Positions 24,700 to 34,189 are shown, counted from the stretch's first letter. The stretch is 52,527 nucleotides of DNA from Candidatus Omnitrophota bacterium (GCA_016190215.1 JACPRA010000038.1:1-52527); one strand, 5' to 3'. Translations and numbers: made by a program. The notes: generated by a model not told the origin, from the letters alone.

Positions 24700-25562
24700 G
24701 GTCTCAGTGCCCTTCCAATCAGCGCCGGCAGGTTCCGGCTCGTGAGCATCGAATAGCGCGGGCGCGGGGCCGACCGTCCGGCGTCCGACATCCGAACGGC
24801 GCGCAGCAGCGAGGCCGGGCGCCCCAGCCGCTCCAAGATGCGCTGCGCGAATTCCACCCGCCGGCAGCCGCCGGCATTCGTCACATGATACACGCGCGGC
24901 AGGCGCTCGTTCCGGCGCGCCGCCAGGGCGCCGGCCAGCGCCTCCAGGGCGTCCGCCGCGTCCTCGGTATAGGTCGGCGATGTCGCCTGGTCCGCAAACG
25001 CTTCAATCGGCTCGCCCCGCTGCGCGGACTCGACGATCGCATCGCAGAAGTTCCGCCGGCCCGGCCCGTACAGCGTGCTCACGCGCGCGACATAGCCGCC
25101 GGCGTATCCCAGCGCCACCGCTTCGCCGGCCAGCTTCGTCCGGCCGTAGACGCTCAGCGGGCGCGGCACGTCCTCTTCGTCGTAGGGCCGCCCCTGCTCG
25201 CCGTCAAAGACGTAGTCGGTGCTGAGCGCGACCAGCAGCGCGCCGGTGCCCTGCACGGCCCGGCAGACATGCTCCAGCGCCCACACGTTGAGCCGCTCCG
25301 CGTCCTGCGGCTCCTGCTCGCAGCGGTCCACGTCGGACATCGCCTGCGCATGCAGCACCACATCCGGCCTGGCCGCCCCGATCAGCCGCCGCACCGCATC
25401 CTCGTCGGTCAGATCGCACGCGCGATACGCCGCGTCCGCGGGAGCCCCGGGCAGCGCCGCCGGGCGCCTGGCGGCGCCGGTGACCTCGTTACCGGGACGC
25501 GCGAACCGCGCCAGGAGCGCTTGTCCCAGCAGACCGGTCGAGCCAGTGATAAGAATCTTCAC
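24648..25562 (-). CDS. rfbD: dTDP-4-dehydrorhamnose reductase
   Basis: 304 residues: NADPH loop TGSTGLLGQALL, LSTDYVFDG, active-site YGRTK (Y-x3-K) and RVSTLYGPGRRNF, all characteristic of RmlD/RfbD. It reduces dTDP-4-keto-L-rhamnose to dTDP-L-rhamnose. rfbA and rfbB are directly upstream, but no 3,5-epimerase (rfbC) was found in the window; it must be elsewhere, or the reductase uses another ketosugar. It overlaps rfbB by 74 nt, the longest overlap in this unit. Confidence 0.86.
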   Translation of the reverse strand: MKILITGSTGLLGQALLARFARPGNEVTGAARRPAALPGAPADAAYRACDLTDEDAVRRLIGAARPDVVLHAQAMSDVDRCEQEPQDAERLNVWALEHVCRAVQGTGALLVALSTDYVFDGEQGRPYDEEDVPRPLSVYGRTKLAGEAVALGYAGGYVARVSTLYGPGRRNFCDAIVESAQRGEPIEAFADQATSPTYTEDAADALEALAGALAARRNERLPRVYHVTNAGGCRRVEFAQRILERLGRPASLLRAVRMSDAGRSAPRPRYSMLTSRNLPALIGRALRPWDNALDAYLQQRRWTS

Positions 25563-26526
25563 GCAATCGCTCTTTCAATGGCTGCCACCACGGCTGGTTG
25601 GCTTGGTACCACCGCACCGTGGCGGTCAGCGCCTCTGTGAACGTGGCGCGCGGCTTCCATCCCAAGGCCTGGAGCCGCCGGCAATCCACCGCATAGCGGC
25701 GATCATGGCCGGGGCGGTCCGCCACGCGCCGGATGAGCGTCTCGGGCTTGCCGAGCGCCCGCAAGATGGCATGCGTCATGTCCAGGTTGGCGCATTCGGA
25801 CGCCGTGCCGATGTTGTAGACGCCGCCGGGCTCGCCCTGCTCCAGGAGCAGCTCCAGCGCGCGGCAGGTGTCCTCGACGAAGAGCCAGTTGCGCCGCTGC
25901 AGCCCGTCGCCATAGACCGGCAGGGCCGCATCGGCCATGGCGTTGGTGATGAATAAGGGGATCAGCTTCTCGGGAAACTGGAACGGTCCGAAGTTGTTGG
26001 TCGGCCGCGCGACGATGACCGGCAGGCGGTACGTGCGGAAATAGGCCTGGGCCAGCAGGTCCGCGCCGGCCTTGCTGGCGGCATAGGGGCTGGTGGGCGT
26101 CAGCGGATCCGTTTCGCGGAAGGCCACACCCTCCGGGGCGGGCCCGTACACCTCATCAGTGCTCACATGCAGGAACCGCGGCACCTTGCGCTGGTGGGCC
26201 TGGGCCAAGAGCTGTCCGGTGCCCTCCAGATTGGTCCGCAGGAACGCGGCCGGGTCGGTGATGGAGCGGTCCACGTGCGTTTCCGCCGCGAAATGGACGA
26301 CGGCCTCGCAGCCGTCCATCGCCTCGGCCACCGCGCGGCCGTCGCAGATATCGCCTTCCAGCAGCGCATAGCGCCCGCCGCCGTCCACGTCGGAGAGGTT
26401 GGCCCGATTGCCGGCATAGGTGAGGCGGTCCAGGTTGCGAATGTCGTCCTGCGGGTGGCGGCTCAGCCAATGGCGGATGAAGTTCGACCCGATAAACCCC
26501 GCCCCGCCGGTGACGAGCAGTTTCAT
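25489..26526 (-). CDS. rfbB: dTDP-glucose 4,6-dehydratase
   Basis: 345 residues from MKLLVTGGAGFIGSN. The STDEVYG Asp-Glu dyad and SPYAASK (Y-x3-K) are the catalytic signature of RmlB, with RPTNNFGPFQFPEKLIP as the substrate loop. It turns dTDP-glucose into dTDP-4-keto-6-deoxyglucose, a branch point for rhamnose and many deoxysugars. ATG 26526 overlaps the rfbA stop (ATGA); an upstream open frame runs through the heptamer repeat and is not used. The C-terminal ~15 residues (after HWLDR) look unconserved. Confidence 0.9.
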   Translation of the reverse strand: MKLLVTGGAGFIGSNFIRHWLSRHPQDDIRNLDRLTYAGNRANLSDVDGGGRYALLEGDICDGRAVAEAMDGCEAVVHFAAETHVDRSITDPAAFLRTNLEGTGQLLAQAHQRKVPRFLHVSTDEVYGPAPEGVAFRETDPLTPTSPYAASKAGADLLAQAYFRTYRLPVIVARPTNNFGPFQFPEKLIPLFITNAMADAALPVYGDGLQRRNWLFVEDTCRALELLLEQGEPGGVYNIGTASECANLDMTHAILRALGKPETLIRRVADRPGHDRRYAVDCRRLQALGWKPRATFTEALTATVRWYQANQPWWQPLKERLREDSYHWLDRSAGTSAPGAVRASR

Positions 26527-27305
26527 ACCGGGAGGCCCTGTCTGCTGTGTGCTGTCTGCTGTGTGCTCTGGGAGGCGTGCTGACGCTTGAACTCCCGTTC
26601 CCGCACGAGTGTAGTCGCGCGATAGAGGGTTTCCGGCAAGCCGGCGTCCGTCCACCATCCCTGCAGCGTGTCATAGGCCAGATCGCCGGCTCGGAGGTAG
26701 GCGTTGTTGACGTCGGTAATCTCCAGCTCGCCGCGGCCGGAGGGCCGGAGGGTGCGGATGATCTCGAAGACGGAGGGATCGTACATGTAGATGCCGGTGA
26801 CGGCGAAGCGCGATTTCGGCTGGCGCGGCTTCTCCTCGATGGACACCACCCGCCCCTCGCGCACCTCGGCCACGCCGAAGCGCTCCGGGTCCTCGACTTC
26901 CTTCAGCAGGATGCGGGCCCCCTTCGGCTGCGCGGCAAACCGCTCCACGAACGGGCGGATGTTGTCCTCCAGGAGGTTATCGCCCAGGACCACTACCACC
27001 CGATCGCCTTCGGAGAAATGCTCCGCCAGCCGAAGCGCGGCCGCGATACCGCCTTCGCCGCGCTGGTAGGTATAGTTAAGGTGCTTGAGGCCGAACTCTT
27101 CCCCGTTGCCCAGCAGGCGCAGGAAATCCCCCGCGTTGTTGCCGCCGGTGACGATCATGATCTCCGTCACGCCGGCGTCCACCAGCGTTTGGATCGGGTA
27201 ATAGATCATCGGCCGGTTATAAATCGGCAGCAGGTGCTTGTTGGTGATGCGGGTCAGCGGCTCCAGCCGCGATCCCAACCCTCCCGCCAGTACCACGCCT
27301 TTCAT
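26523..27305 (-). CDS. rfbA: Glucose-1-phosphate thymidylyltransferase
   Basis: 260 residues: VVLAGGLGSRLEPLT nucleotide loop, NKHLLPIYNRPMIYYP, VVVLGDNLLEDN Mg site, EEKPRQPKS and GWWTDAGLPETLY are RmlA motifs. It makes dTDP-glucose from dTTP and glucose 1-phosphate. The conserved protein ends near REREFKRQ. The remaining ~17 residues (ASQSTQQTAHSRQGLPV) are encoded by the heptamer repeat at 26538-26568. The start overlaps the ugd stop (ATGA). Confidence 0.9.
   Translation of the reverse strand: MKGVVLAGGLGSRLEPLTRITNKHLLPIYNRPMIYYPIQTLVDAGVTEIMIVTGGNNAGDFLRLLGNGEEFGLKHLNYTYQRGEGGIAAALRLAEHFSEGDRVVVVLGDNLLEDNIRPFVERFAAQPKGARILLKEVEDPERFGVAEVREGRVVSIEEKPRQPKSRFAVTGIYMYDPSVFEIIRTLRPSGRGELEITDVNNAYLRAGDLAYDTLQGWWTDAGLPETLYRATTLVREREFKRQHASQSTQQTAHSRQGLPV
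26538..26568. repeat. Heptamer repeat inside the rfbA 3' end
   Basis: About four units of TGTGTGC/TGTCTGC (plus strand) in tandem. They are read in frame on the minus strand as part of the RfbA C-terminal tail and lie just upstream of the rfbB start. Confidence 0.85.
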
Positions 27306-28654
27306 CGCTTCTTCCCCGCTTTTTCTGTGTGCTGTGTGCTGTGTGCTGTCTGCTGCATCTGCCCCCGGCCAATCCCGGCGTAGCGCATGCCCGCGCGCCG
27401 CATCGCGGCCGGGTCATACAGGTTGCGCCCGTCGAAGACGACCGGCTGCCGCATCAGCGACGCCATCCGAGTAACATCCAGCTCCTTGAATTCGTTCCAC
27501 TCGGTCAGCAGCATCACCGCGTCGGCCCCCCGGGCCGCCTCATAGGCGTTCCGGCAGAACGTGACGCCGCGGCCCAGCAGCTTCTTGGCGGCAGGCATCG
27601 CCTTCGGATCGAACACCCGCACGCGGGCCCCCGCCGCGCGCAGCTTCGGCACGATGTCCAGCGCGGGGGCGTCCCGCAGGTCATCCGTGTCCGGCTTGAA
27701 CGCCAGCCCCAGGACGCCGACGGTCCGGCCCCGCAGCGGGCCGAGCAGCCGCCGCAGGCGCGCCACCGCGTACGGGCGCTGCCGCCGGTTGATCCCGGCG
27801 GCCGCCCGCAAGAGCGAGGCATCGCAGCGATGCGCCGTCGCGATCCGCGTGAACGCGGCGACGTCCTTGGAAAAGCACGAGCCGCCCCAGCCGACCCCGG
27901 CATCCAGGAACGCGCGCCCGATGCGCCGGTCCAGGCCCATGCCGTCGGCCACTTTCACCACATCCGCGCCCACGCGCTCGCACACCTGGGCGACGGCGTT
28001 GATATACGAAATCTTCAGCGCCAGAAACGAGTTCGAGGCGTGCTTGAGCAGCTCGGCGCTGCTCACGTCCGTCACGACCAGCGGCGCGTGGAAGGGCGTG
28101 TAGAGGTCCACCAGGAGCCGGCGCGCCCGCTCGCTCTCCGCCCCGATGACGATCCGGTCCGGGTGCAGGAAATCCTGAATGGCGCACCCTTCCCGCAAGA
28201 ATTCCGGGTTGGAGGCCACGTCGCAGTCCACGCCGCGCCGCACCATCTCGCGCAGGGTGCGGCGCATCCACGCGCCGGTCTGCACCGGCACGGTGCTTTT
28301 TTCCACCACCAGGCGGTACGCGCGCATGCTGCGGGCGATGCGCCGGGTGACGGTTTCCACCGCGCTGAGATCCGCCTCGCCGTTCGGCCGGGTCGGCGTG
28401 CCGACGCACACAAAGAGGAGGGTGGAGCAGTCCACCGCTTCCGGGATGGCCCGCGTCACCCGCAGGCGGCCGTGCGCCATGCCCCGCCGGACCAGCTCCT
28501 CCAATCCCGGCTCAAAAAACGGCACCCGCCCCGCGCGGAGGGCGGCCACTTTCCGGCGGTCGTCGTCCACCATCATGACCTGGTGCCCCAGATCCGCAAA
28601 ACAGGCCCCGGTCACCAGGCCCACGTGCCCTGCGCCGATAATGCCGATCTTCAT
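27302..28654 (-). CDS. ugd: UDP-glucose 6-dehydrogenase
   Basis: 450 residues from MKIGIIGAGHVGLVTGACF. VGTPTRPNGEAD, NPEFLREGCAI, GWGGSCFSKD (catalytic Cys) and GLAFKPDTDDLRDAP are classical UDP-glucose dehydrogenase motifs. It makes UDP-glucuronate. It is the first gene behind the promoter at 28680-28708, with a short leader and weak ribosome site. After RYAGIGRGQ the tail MQQTAHSTQHTEKAGKKR is encoded by the heptamer repeat at 27325-27355 and is not a family feature. Confidence 0.88.
   Translation of the reverse strand: MKIGIIGAGHVGLVTGACFADLGHQVMMVDDDRRKVAALRAGRVPFFEPGLEELVRRGMAHGRLRVTRAIPEAVDCSTLLFVCVGTPTRPNGEADLSAVETVTRRIARSMRAYRLVVEKSTVPVQTGAWMRRTLREMVRRGVDCDVASNPEFLREGCAIQDFLHPDRIVIGAESERARRLLVDLYTPFHAPLVVTDVSSAELLKHASNSFLALKISYINAVAQVCERVGADVVKVADGMGLDRRIGRAFLDAGVGWGGSCFSKDVAAFTRIATAHRCDASLLRAAAGINRRQRPYAVARLRRLLGPLRGRTVGVLGLAFKPDTDDLRDAPALDIVPKLRAAGARVRVFDPKAMPAAKKLLGRGVTFCRNAYEAARGADAVMLLTEWNEFKELDVTRMASLMRQPVVFDGRNLYDPAAMRRAGMRYAGIGRGQMQQTAHSTQHTEKAGKKR
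27325..27355. repeat. Heptamer repeat inside the ugd 3' end
   Basis: Just over four tandem 7-nt units (CTGTGTG, last one CTGTCTG) on the plus strand, read in frame on the minus strand as the QQTAHSTQHT tail of Ugd. Confidence 0.88.
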
Positions 28655-28679
28655 AGGAACACCATTGGGGGAACCTCTT

Positions 28680-28708
28680 AGTATAGACGACTCGCCTCGA
28701 CGCCGCAA
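28680..28708 (-). promoter_or_regulatory. Sigma-70-type promoter for the ugd-rfb unit
   Basis: On the minus strand TTGCGG (28708-28703) is followed after exactly 17 nt by TATACT (28685-28680), a 5/6 match to the -10 consensus. Transcription would start near 28673, about 20 nt before the ugd ATG. It lies in the 67-nt gap after the methyltransferase gene, so the glycan locus can be transcribed separately from lptD. Confidence 0.65.
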
Positions 28709-28721
28709 CCGAAGGAGGCGA

Positions 28722-29384
28722 TCAGGCGCGGGAAGACGGATGGAGCGCGCCGGCGGAGGCGGGCACGGGGCGCGCCGTGAGCTTGCAGGAGAAAAAGAAC
28801 GGCTCGCGCCTCAGCCAGACGGTCTCAAAATACCGGTCCAAGAGCGCAAAAAACCGCCGGTGGCTGGCCAGCCATTTCGGGTACAGCCCCGTGCGCACTT
28901 CCTCGCTCATCACGACATACCGCGAGCGCAGGGGGCCGCCGATCCACTCCGGCAGCGGCGTGCGGAACGTCAGGGCATCCATCGCCCGCCGCCAGATGGA
29001 ATTTCTCGGCTCCACGAAGCACAACAGCCCGCCCGGCCGGAGGATGCGGTGCAGCTCCTGCAGCGCCGGCGCGTAGTCCTCGATGTGATGAAACACGTTG
29101 TGCGCCAGCACGGCGTCCACCGAGCGGTCCGGGTAGCCGGTCTGCGTGATCTCCGCGCAGGTGATGGGCAGCTCCCCCCGGCGCGAGACGCAGTACGGGT
29201 CCGGCTCGATCCCCCGCACGTTGGCGTACCCCAGCGCCGCCAGGCGCCGCAGGTCGTCGCCGAACCCGCAGCCGACGTCCAGCACGGCGACATGCGTGGG
29301 CACATCGAACGCCCGCAGGTCGAATCGCGCGTAGCGGTCCAGCACGCTGCGATATCGTTCGAATTCCTTGGCGTAGTGGCTCAT
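28722..29384 (-). CDS. Class I SAM-dependent methyltransferase
   Basis: 220 residues with the SAM motif VLDVGCGFGDDLR, the acidic EPDPY after strand 2, AHNVFHHIED and LRPGGLLCFVEP, fitting the Methyltransf_11/UbiE-like group. The substrate is not evident. It follows the LptD gene by 20 nt and precedes the glycan promoter, so a role in envelope or glycan modification is possible. The last ~15 residues are Ser/Ala-rich and look unstructured. Confidence 0.78.
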   Translation of the reverse strand: MSHYAKEFERYRSVLDRYARFDLRAFDVPTHVAVLDVGCGFGDDLRRLAALGYANVRGIEPDPYCVSRRGELPITCAEITQTGYPDRSVDAVLAHNVFHHIEDYAPALQELHRILRPGGLLCFVEPRNSIWRRAMDALTFRTPLPEWIGGPLRSRYVVMSEEVRTGLYPKWLASHRRFFALLDRYFETVWLRREPFFFSCKLTARPVPASAGALHPSSRA

Positions 29385-29404
29385 CGCGGAGGGGGGCCGG
29401 CGCG

Positions 29405-32400
29405 TTACAGCCGGGGCACGGGAGAGAACGGGCTGGACTGCGACCCCAGCTTCGGCTGGTGGTACGAGGTGGCGCTTTCAATAGGCATCTCGGGAAACGC
29501 TTTCAACCGGAAGGTCAGGAAGATTTCCTCCCCGAACTCCCGGTCCATGCGGTAGACCAGCTCCGCGATCCAGTCATGCAGGTCGCGGGTCAGGGTGTAC
29601 TGCAGCTCGCGGACGTTGTTGAAGCGCTTGGAGCCGCCGGCGACCTCCTTGAACGTCAAGCGATGGAACGTGCCGATCTGCCACTTCTCGCTCACGCGCC
29701 AGTCGAATTGCAGCACGCCCTCGGTTTTATCGTTTTGAAAATAGCGCTGGCCCAGCCCCATGTACCACTGCCCCACCGGCAGCAGCGCGACTTCCGTGGA
29801 TTGCGGCCCGACCTGGAACGCCCGCGGCGTGGGCGCCTGGATGTCGGGCGCCTTGGCGGCGTTCGCCTGCCCGAGCCCGCCGCCCACCATGATCCAGTCG
29901 AGGTTGAACTGCGTCAGGCGGTCATCGCGGGTGAGCGGGTCGAAGTGGCTCGGCACGATCCAATCCATCTCCAGCCGCGACCACGGCCAGGGGTACGCCT
30001 CCATGTCGAACCGCCAATCGCCCAGCCGTCCGCCCCGCTTGTTGCCGTGCCCCTGAAACGTGTACGGCATGGAGATGAGAAAGCGCCCCAGGTCCACGCT
30101 GTCCGTCTTGCCTGTCTTGTCTTTCCGCCGCCGCCGAGTCTGCAGCTTGTTCTCGATGCCGAAGGACAGTTGGTTCAGCTCGCCGTCGTCCACGGGAAAG
30201 CTCAGGATCTCCGACGGCACGGTGGCATCATGGACATAGCTATGGGAGAGCGACGGGCTCAGCACGTGCCGCAGCCCGTTGATGTTCAACCCGAGCCAGT
30301 TGGTCGTGACGGGGAAAATCCGGAACAGTTTGAGGCTCGCGTCCGCGCCCAGATTGACCTGGCCGCTGATGAGGTGGCGGTAGCCGTCGGGCCGCTCGGA
30401 GCCGCCTTGCTTGTCCTTGTTGTAATAGGTCTGCCGCACGCCCACTTTCGGCGTCACCAGGATCGGGCGGAACAGGTTCATCGCGTAGCTGAGCTGCTGG
30501 AACCAGCTCGCCCGGACCACGTCGGTGTCGTCGTCGGAGTGGGCGCGCTTGGTCTGAAAGTTGGACACGGTCAGCTTGGATTCGGTGAACAGGTTGGTGC
30601 CGCCGATGGGCTGCGGGCGCAGATCGAGCGTGGCGTCCGGAAAGGACTCCGTCACGGTGTCGAACCGGTTCATCCGCTTGCGGGCCACCAGGTTCAAGGC
30701 ATACTGGGGCGTGCCGGTGACCATGGAGATATACGTGTCGGGATTGTCGTCGTGGATATACTCGTCTCGGAACAGGAACTCCTGGCGGAAATCCGCGTCG
30801 CTGAATTCCTGGATGTTCGTCAGCACCGTGGTATCCGGCATCGGCTGCCACGTGTGGCGCCAGAGCGCGCGGTACCGGTGCGAATACGATCCCTTCACCC
30901 GCGAGGCCTTGGGCCGGCTGATGTTGGGCGAGTCGTTGTAATACAGCTTCAGCAAGCCCCGGCCCCAGTCGGCGGATTCCAGCCGGTGGTCCAGCCCGAA
31001 CCCCCAGAGCATGTTGCGGCGCCAGTCCATGTGCAGCGTGCCCCGCTGGCCGGAGGGCCATTCATACCGGTATCCGCCGAGGGCGTACTCCCCCCATTGC
31101 TTGTTTTTCCCCGGGATGATGAAGAAGGGCGTCTGGCGGTCCGCGATGGTGAGCCACGGCAGGTAGATGAGCGGCAGCTCTTCCACCGTGAAGGTCGCGT
31201 TGCGGCCGCGGGCGATCTTGTCATCGGTAAACACGGTGGCCTGTTGGCCCTGGAGGCGGAAATGCGGCGGCTCAAACTCGCAGGAGGTCAGGTAGCCGGA
31301 CCGCACCCGCATCACGCCTTCCGCGATGTTCTCGATCACCTCGCCGTGCTCGTACCACACGCCATCGAAGGCCGTGCCGCCGAGGAAGCGGCCCTTCTTG
31401 GTGTGATAGTTGTAGTGGATCAGCTCGCCGCGGAAGCCTTCTTTGCCCTGGCGGAAGACGACATGGCCCTGGGCGTAGATGTCCTTGGTGTCGGTGAACA
31501 CGGTCACGTCGTCGCAGGTCAGCACGCCGCCCTTGAACACCACGCGGACATGCCCCTGCGCGCGGGCGAGCTGCCGGTTGGGATCCACGTCCATGTAATC
31601 GCCGAAAATCTGCACGGCCCCGGCCGGCGCGCCGGCAGGCGCTTCCTCTTCTTCGAACGCCGGCGCCTCCGCTTCAGCAGAGGGCTGCAGCGGCTGCGCG
31701 GCCGGCACGCGGACCGGCTCCAATTCGACGGCCGAGGGAGCCGGCTCGCCGGTCTCAGACGGCGCAGCCGGAGCCGCTCCGGGCGACACCGTCCCCTCCG
31801 CCACCGGAGCGGACGGCGCAGCGGCCACCGACGGCTGCGGCGCGGCGGGGGCGGGGGTTGCGGAACCTTCCGGCGCGGGCGTCTGCTGCGCCGCGGCCAT
31901 GGCCGCGCGCTGCGCGGCTTCCTGTTGTTCCGCCTCCGCTTTGGCCGCTTCCGCTTTGGCCGTCTCCTGCGTAGCGGCAAACTTCTGCGCCGCTTCCTGC
32001 TGCGTCTGCTTGAGCTGGGCGGTCCAGCGCTCCTGGTCCCGCGTGATTTGCCGTTCAAGCGCTTTCGCTTGCGCGGTCGCCCGCTTCTGGGCCGTTTGCT
32101 CGCGCCGCAGCGTTTCTTCCAGGCCCAGCAGTTGGCCGGGCGTCAAGGCCGTCAGCCGCCCGGCGTCCTGCAGCCGCTCCTGGCAGAGTTTCCGGTAGGC
32201 GGCCGCGATCGGATGCCCCGGATCCAGCTGGAGAATGATGTCCGCTTCCTGCAGGGCTTCGCGATACGCGCCGCGGGCGACGAGCTGTTTGAGGGCTTGG
32301 ACTTGGGCGGGATCCACGGCGCGGCGGGACGACACGGCAGATGAGGCGGGCGCGCCGCCGGAGGCGGTGCCTCCAGGCGTGTCCGCCGAGCTGAACGGCT

Positions 32401-32470
32401 CGGAGAAGCTGGCCGTCAACAGCGACGCCGCCACGATGACCTTGGCGACGCGATTTCGCAGGCGCTTCAC
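29405..32470 (-). CDS. lptD: LptD-like LPS-assembly outer-membrane protein
   Basis: 1021 residues from a GTG start (32470) with AGGGG 4 nt upstream; a signal sequence follows (basic KRLRNR, then VIVAASLLTASFS). Order: TPR-like repeat (~52-98), charged Gln/Ala coiled coil (~112-195), Pro/Ala-rich linker (to ~285), OstA-type domain beginning VQIFGDYMDV, then a long beta-barrel ending FRLKAFPE. LptD inserts lipopolysaccharide into the outer leaflet. The TPR/coiled-coil extension is unusual. Beyond the signal only three Cys are visible, all N-terminal to the barrel, so the paired disulfides of E. coli LptD cannot form. Confidence 0.85.
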   Translation of the reverse strand: MKRLRNRVAKVIVAASLLTASFSEPFSSADTPGGTASGGAPASSAVSSRRAVDPAQVQALKQLVARGAYREALQEADIILQLDPGHPIAAAYRKLCQERLQDAGRLTALTPGQLLGLEETLRREQTAQKRATAQAKALERQITRDQERWTAQLKQTQQEAAQKFAATQETAKAEAAKAEAEQQEAAQRAAMAAAQQTPAPEGSATPAPAAPQPSVAAAPSAPVAEGTVSPGAAPAAPSETGEPAPSAVELEPVRVPAAQPLQPSAEAEAPAFEEEEAPAGAPAGAVQIFGDYMDVDPNRQLARAQGHVRVVFKGGVLTCDDVTVFTDTKDIYAQGHVVFRQGKEGFRGELIHYNYHTKKGRFLGGTAFDGVWYEHGEVIENIAEGVMRVRSGYLTSCEFEPPHFRLQGQQATVFTDDKIARGRNATFTVEELPLIYLPWLTIADRQTPFFIIPGKNKQWGEYALGGYRYEWPSGQRGTLHMDWRRNMLWGFGLDHRLESADWGRGLLKLYYNDSPNISRPKASRVKGSYSHRYRALWRHTWQPMPDTTVLTNIQEFSDADFRQEFLFRDEYIHDDNPDTYISMVTGTPQYALNLVARKRMNRFDTVTESFPDATLDLRPQPIGGTNLFTESKLTVSNFQTKRAHSDDDTDVVRASWFQQLSYAMNLFRPILVTPKVGVRQTYYNKDKQGGSERPDGYRHLISGQVNLGADASLKLFRIFPVTTNWLGLNINGLRHVLSPSLSHSYVHDATVPSEILSFPVDDGELNQLSFGIENKLQTRRRRKDKTGKTDSVDLGRFLISMPYTFQGHGNKRGGRLGDWRFDMEAYPWPWSRLEMDWIVPSHFDPLTRDDRLTQFNLDWIMVGGGLGQANAAKAPDIQAPTPRAFQVGPQSTEVALLPVGQWYMGLGQRYFQNDKTEGVLQFDWRVSEKWQIGTFHRLTFKEVAGGSKRFNNVRELQYTLTRDLHDWIAELVYRMDREFGEEIFLTFRLKAFPEMPIESATSYHQPKLGSQSSPFSPVPRL

Positions 32471-32507
32471 GAATCCCCTATGATGTTGGACGCGCAGATG
32501 ATCAAGA

Positions 32508-33221
32508 TCAACGCGAGGCGCGAATGCCGGCCTTGCCGCGCGGCGCGGCCGCGGCCGACGCTTTCCATTGCTTGGCTTCCGGCGGCAGGCGCTCCCAATC
32601 CGAGAGAAACCGCTCCAACCCGGCATCCGTCAGCGGATGCTTGACCAGCATTTCCAGCACGGCAAACGGCATCGTCGCGATGTCCGCCCCGATCTTGGCC
32701 GCCTCCGCGACGTGGATCGGGTGCCGCACGCTGGCCACCAGAATCTGCGTGGCGAACCGGTAGTTGGCATAGATGGTCTTGATGTCTTGGATGAGCAGCA
32801 TGCCGTCCTGGCTCAAGTCATCCAGCCGGCCGACGAACGGTGAGACGAAATAGGCCCCGGCCTTGGCCGCCAGCAGCGCCTGGTTGGGCGAGAAGCACAG
32901 CGTCACATTCACCCGGATGCCCTCGTGCGAGAGCTGCCGCGTGGCTTTCAGCCCTTCCTTGGTGAGCGGGCATTTCACGACGATGTGCTGATGCAGGGCG
33001 GCAAACGCCCGGCCTTCCTCGATCATGCCGGCGGCGTCCCGGCTGACGGTTTCCATGCTCACCGGGCCGTTCACCCGCTCGCAGATCTCCTTCATCAGCG
33101 GCACAAATTCCCGCCCCTCTTTCGCGACGAGCGTCGGGTTGGTCGTCACGCCGTCAATCGCGCCCCAGCTCACCGCTTCATCAATCTCTTTGAGATTCGC
33201 CGAATCCAAGAACAGCTTCAT
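32508..33221 (-). CDS. tal: Transaldolase, TalC/fructose-6-phosphate aldolase type
   Basis: 237 residues of the small transaldolase family: FLDSAN at the start, GVTTNPTL, the Schiff-base Lys83 in [27 protein letters not shown] and the [11 protein letters not shown] segment. The enzyme moves dihydroxyacetone units between sugar phosphates; in this family sedoheptulose 7-phosphate is a product, which is the GmhA substrate. The final ~20 residues are Ala/Lys-rich and extend beyond the usual length. Start overlaps the ROK kinase stop (ATGA). Confidence 0.88.
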   Translation of the reverse strand: MKLFLDSANLKEIDEAVSWGAIDGVTTNPTLVAKEGREFVPLMKEICERVNGPVSMETVSRDAAGMIEEGRAFAALHQHIVVKCPLTKEGLKATRQLSHEGIRVNVTLCFSPNQALLAAKAGAYFVSPFVGRLDDLSQDGMLLIQDIKTIYANYRFATQILVASVRHPIHVAEAAKIGADIATMPFAVLEMLVKHPLTDAGLERFLSDWERLPPEAKQWKASAAAAPRGKAGIRASR

Positions 33222-34189
33222 GCATGCCCTCCGCGATCTTCCTCAAGCAAATAGGTCGCCCCCACCACGCCGGCTCGCACTCCCAACTGCCCCCGCACGA
33301 TACGGGCGGTCCGGGCCGGCAGCGAAAAAGCTGACCGACGAACAGTCGCGCGTAATGCAGGCGAAAACCAGGGCCACGCATTCCCCACCCCGCCGCCGAT
33401 CACCACACACTCCGGATTCAAGAGGTTCACCAGGTTGGCCACACCGATGCCAAGCCATTCACCCACTCCAGCCCAAATGCGCCGTGCTGCAGCATCGCCG
33501 CGCGCGGCGGCTGTGCTGATCACGGCAGGCGTCAGCTCGCCGGCCTCCTCCACGCACGCGCGCAGCGTCCGATGCCCCCACCGCATCGCGGCGCGGGCCT
33601 GCCGCAGGATGGCGGCAGTGCTGACGAGTGATTCTAAACATCCACGCCGGCCGCAGCCGCATCGCGGTCCACCCGGCAGGAGCACCATATGGCCCGGCTC
33701 TCCGGCCGAGCCGGTGGCTCCGCGCACCAAATGGCCGTGGCTGATGATGCCGCCCCCAACGCCGGTGCCCAACGTCAAATAGACGCCGTGCGAGGTGCCC
33801 CGGCCCGCGCCCGCGCGCCACTCGCCCAGCGCCACGACGTTCGCGTCATTGTCAATCACGCAGCGGCACCCCAGGCGGCGCGCCATCAACTGCGCGAACG
33901 GCACGCCCTGCCATCGCCCCGGCAAGTTCACGAGCTGGTGCACGATCCCGCGGGAGCCGTCCACCAACCCCGGCAATCCGATGCCCACGCCCCGGCAGGA
34001 CCGGCGCGGCAACCCGTGGATCCCGCGAAGCTCCTCGATCGTCCGGCTCAATCCCTCCGCAAGCTTCGACGGGCTGGCATAGGACCGCGTCGGCAAGATC
34101 CGGTGCGCGAGCACCCGGCGGCCCTGGGCGGATACTACCCCCATCTTAATCTGTGTGCCGCCCACGTCAACCCCAACCATCCAGACCAT
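33218..34189 (-). CDS. ROK-family sugar kinase (glucokinase-like)
   Basis: 323 residues: phosphate loop [44 protein letters not shown] and the zinc-binding [10 protein letters not shown] of ROK kinases. It phosphorylates a hexose, probably glucose, with ATP. Coupled by ATGA to the transaldolase, which points to central sugar phosphate supply. A second ATG three codons in is possible; neither start has a clear ribosome site. Confidence 0.85.
   Translation of the reverse strand: MVWMVGVDVGGTQIKMGVVSAQGRRVLAHRILPTRSYASPSKLAEGLSRTIEELRGIHGLPRRSCRGVGIGLPGLVDGSRGIVHQLVNLPGRWQGVPFAQLMARRLGCRCVIDNDANVVALGEWRAGAGRGTSHGVYLTLGTGVGGGIISHGHLVRGATGSAGEPGHMVLLPGGPRCGCGRRGCLESLVSTAAILRQARAAMRWGHRTLRACVEEAGELTPAVISTAAARGDAAARRIWAGVGEWLGIGVANLVNLLNPECVVIGGGVGNAWPWFSPALRATVRRSAFSLPARTARIVRGQLGVRAGVVGATYLLEEDRGGHA

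Noticed and set aside
29459-32344. Open frame of 961 codons on the plus strand
   Set aside because: It is the antisense of the lptD frame, rich in Arg/His/Pro as expected of GC-rich shadows, with no recognisable domain.
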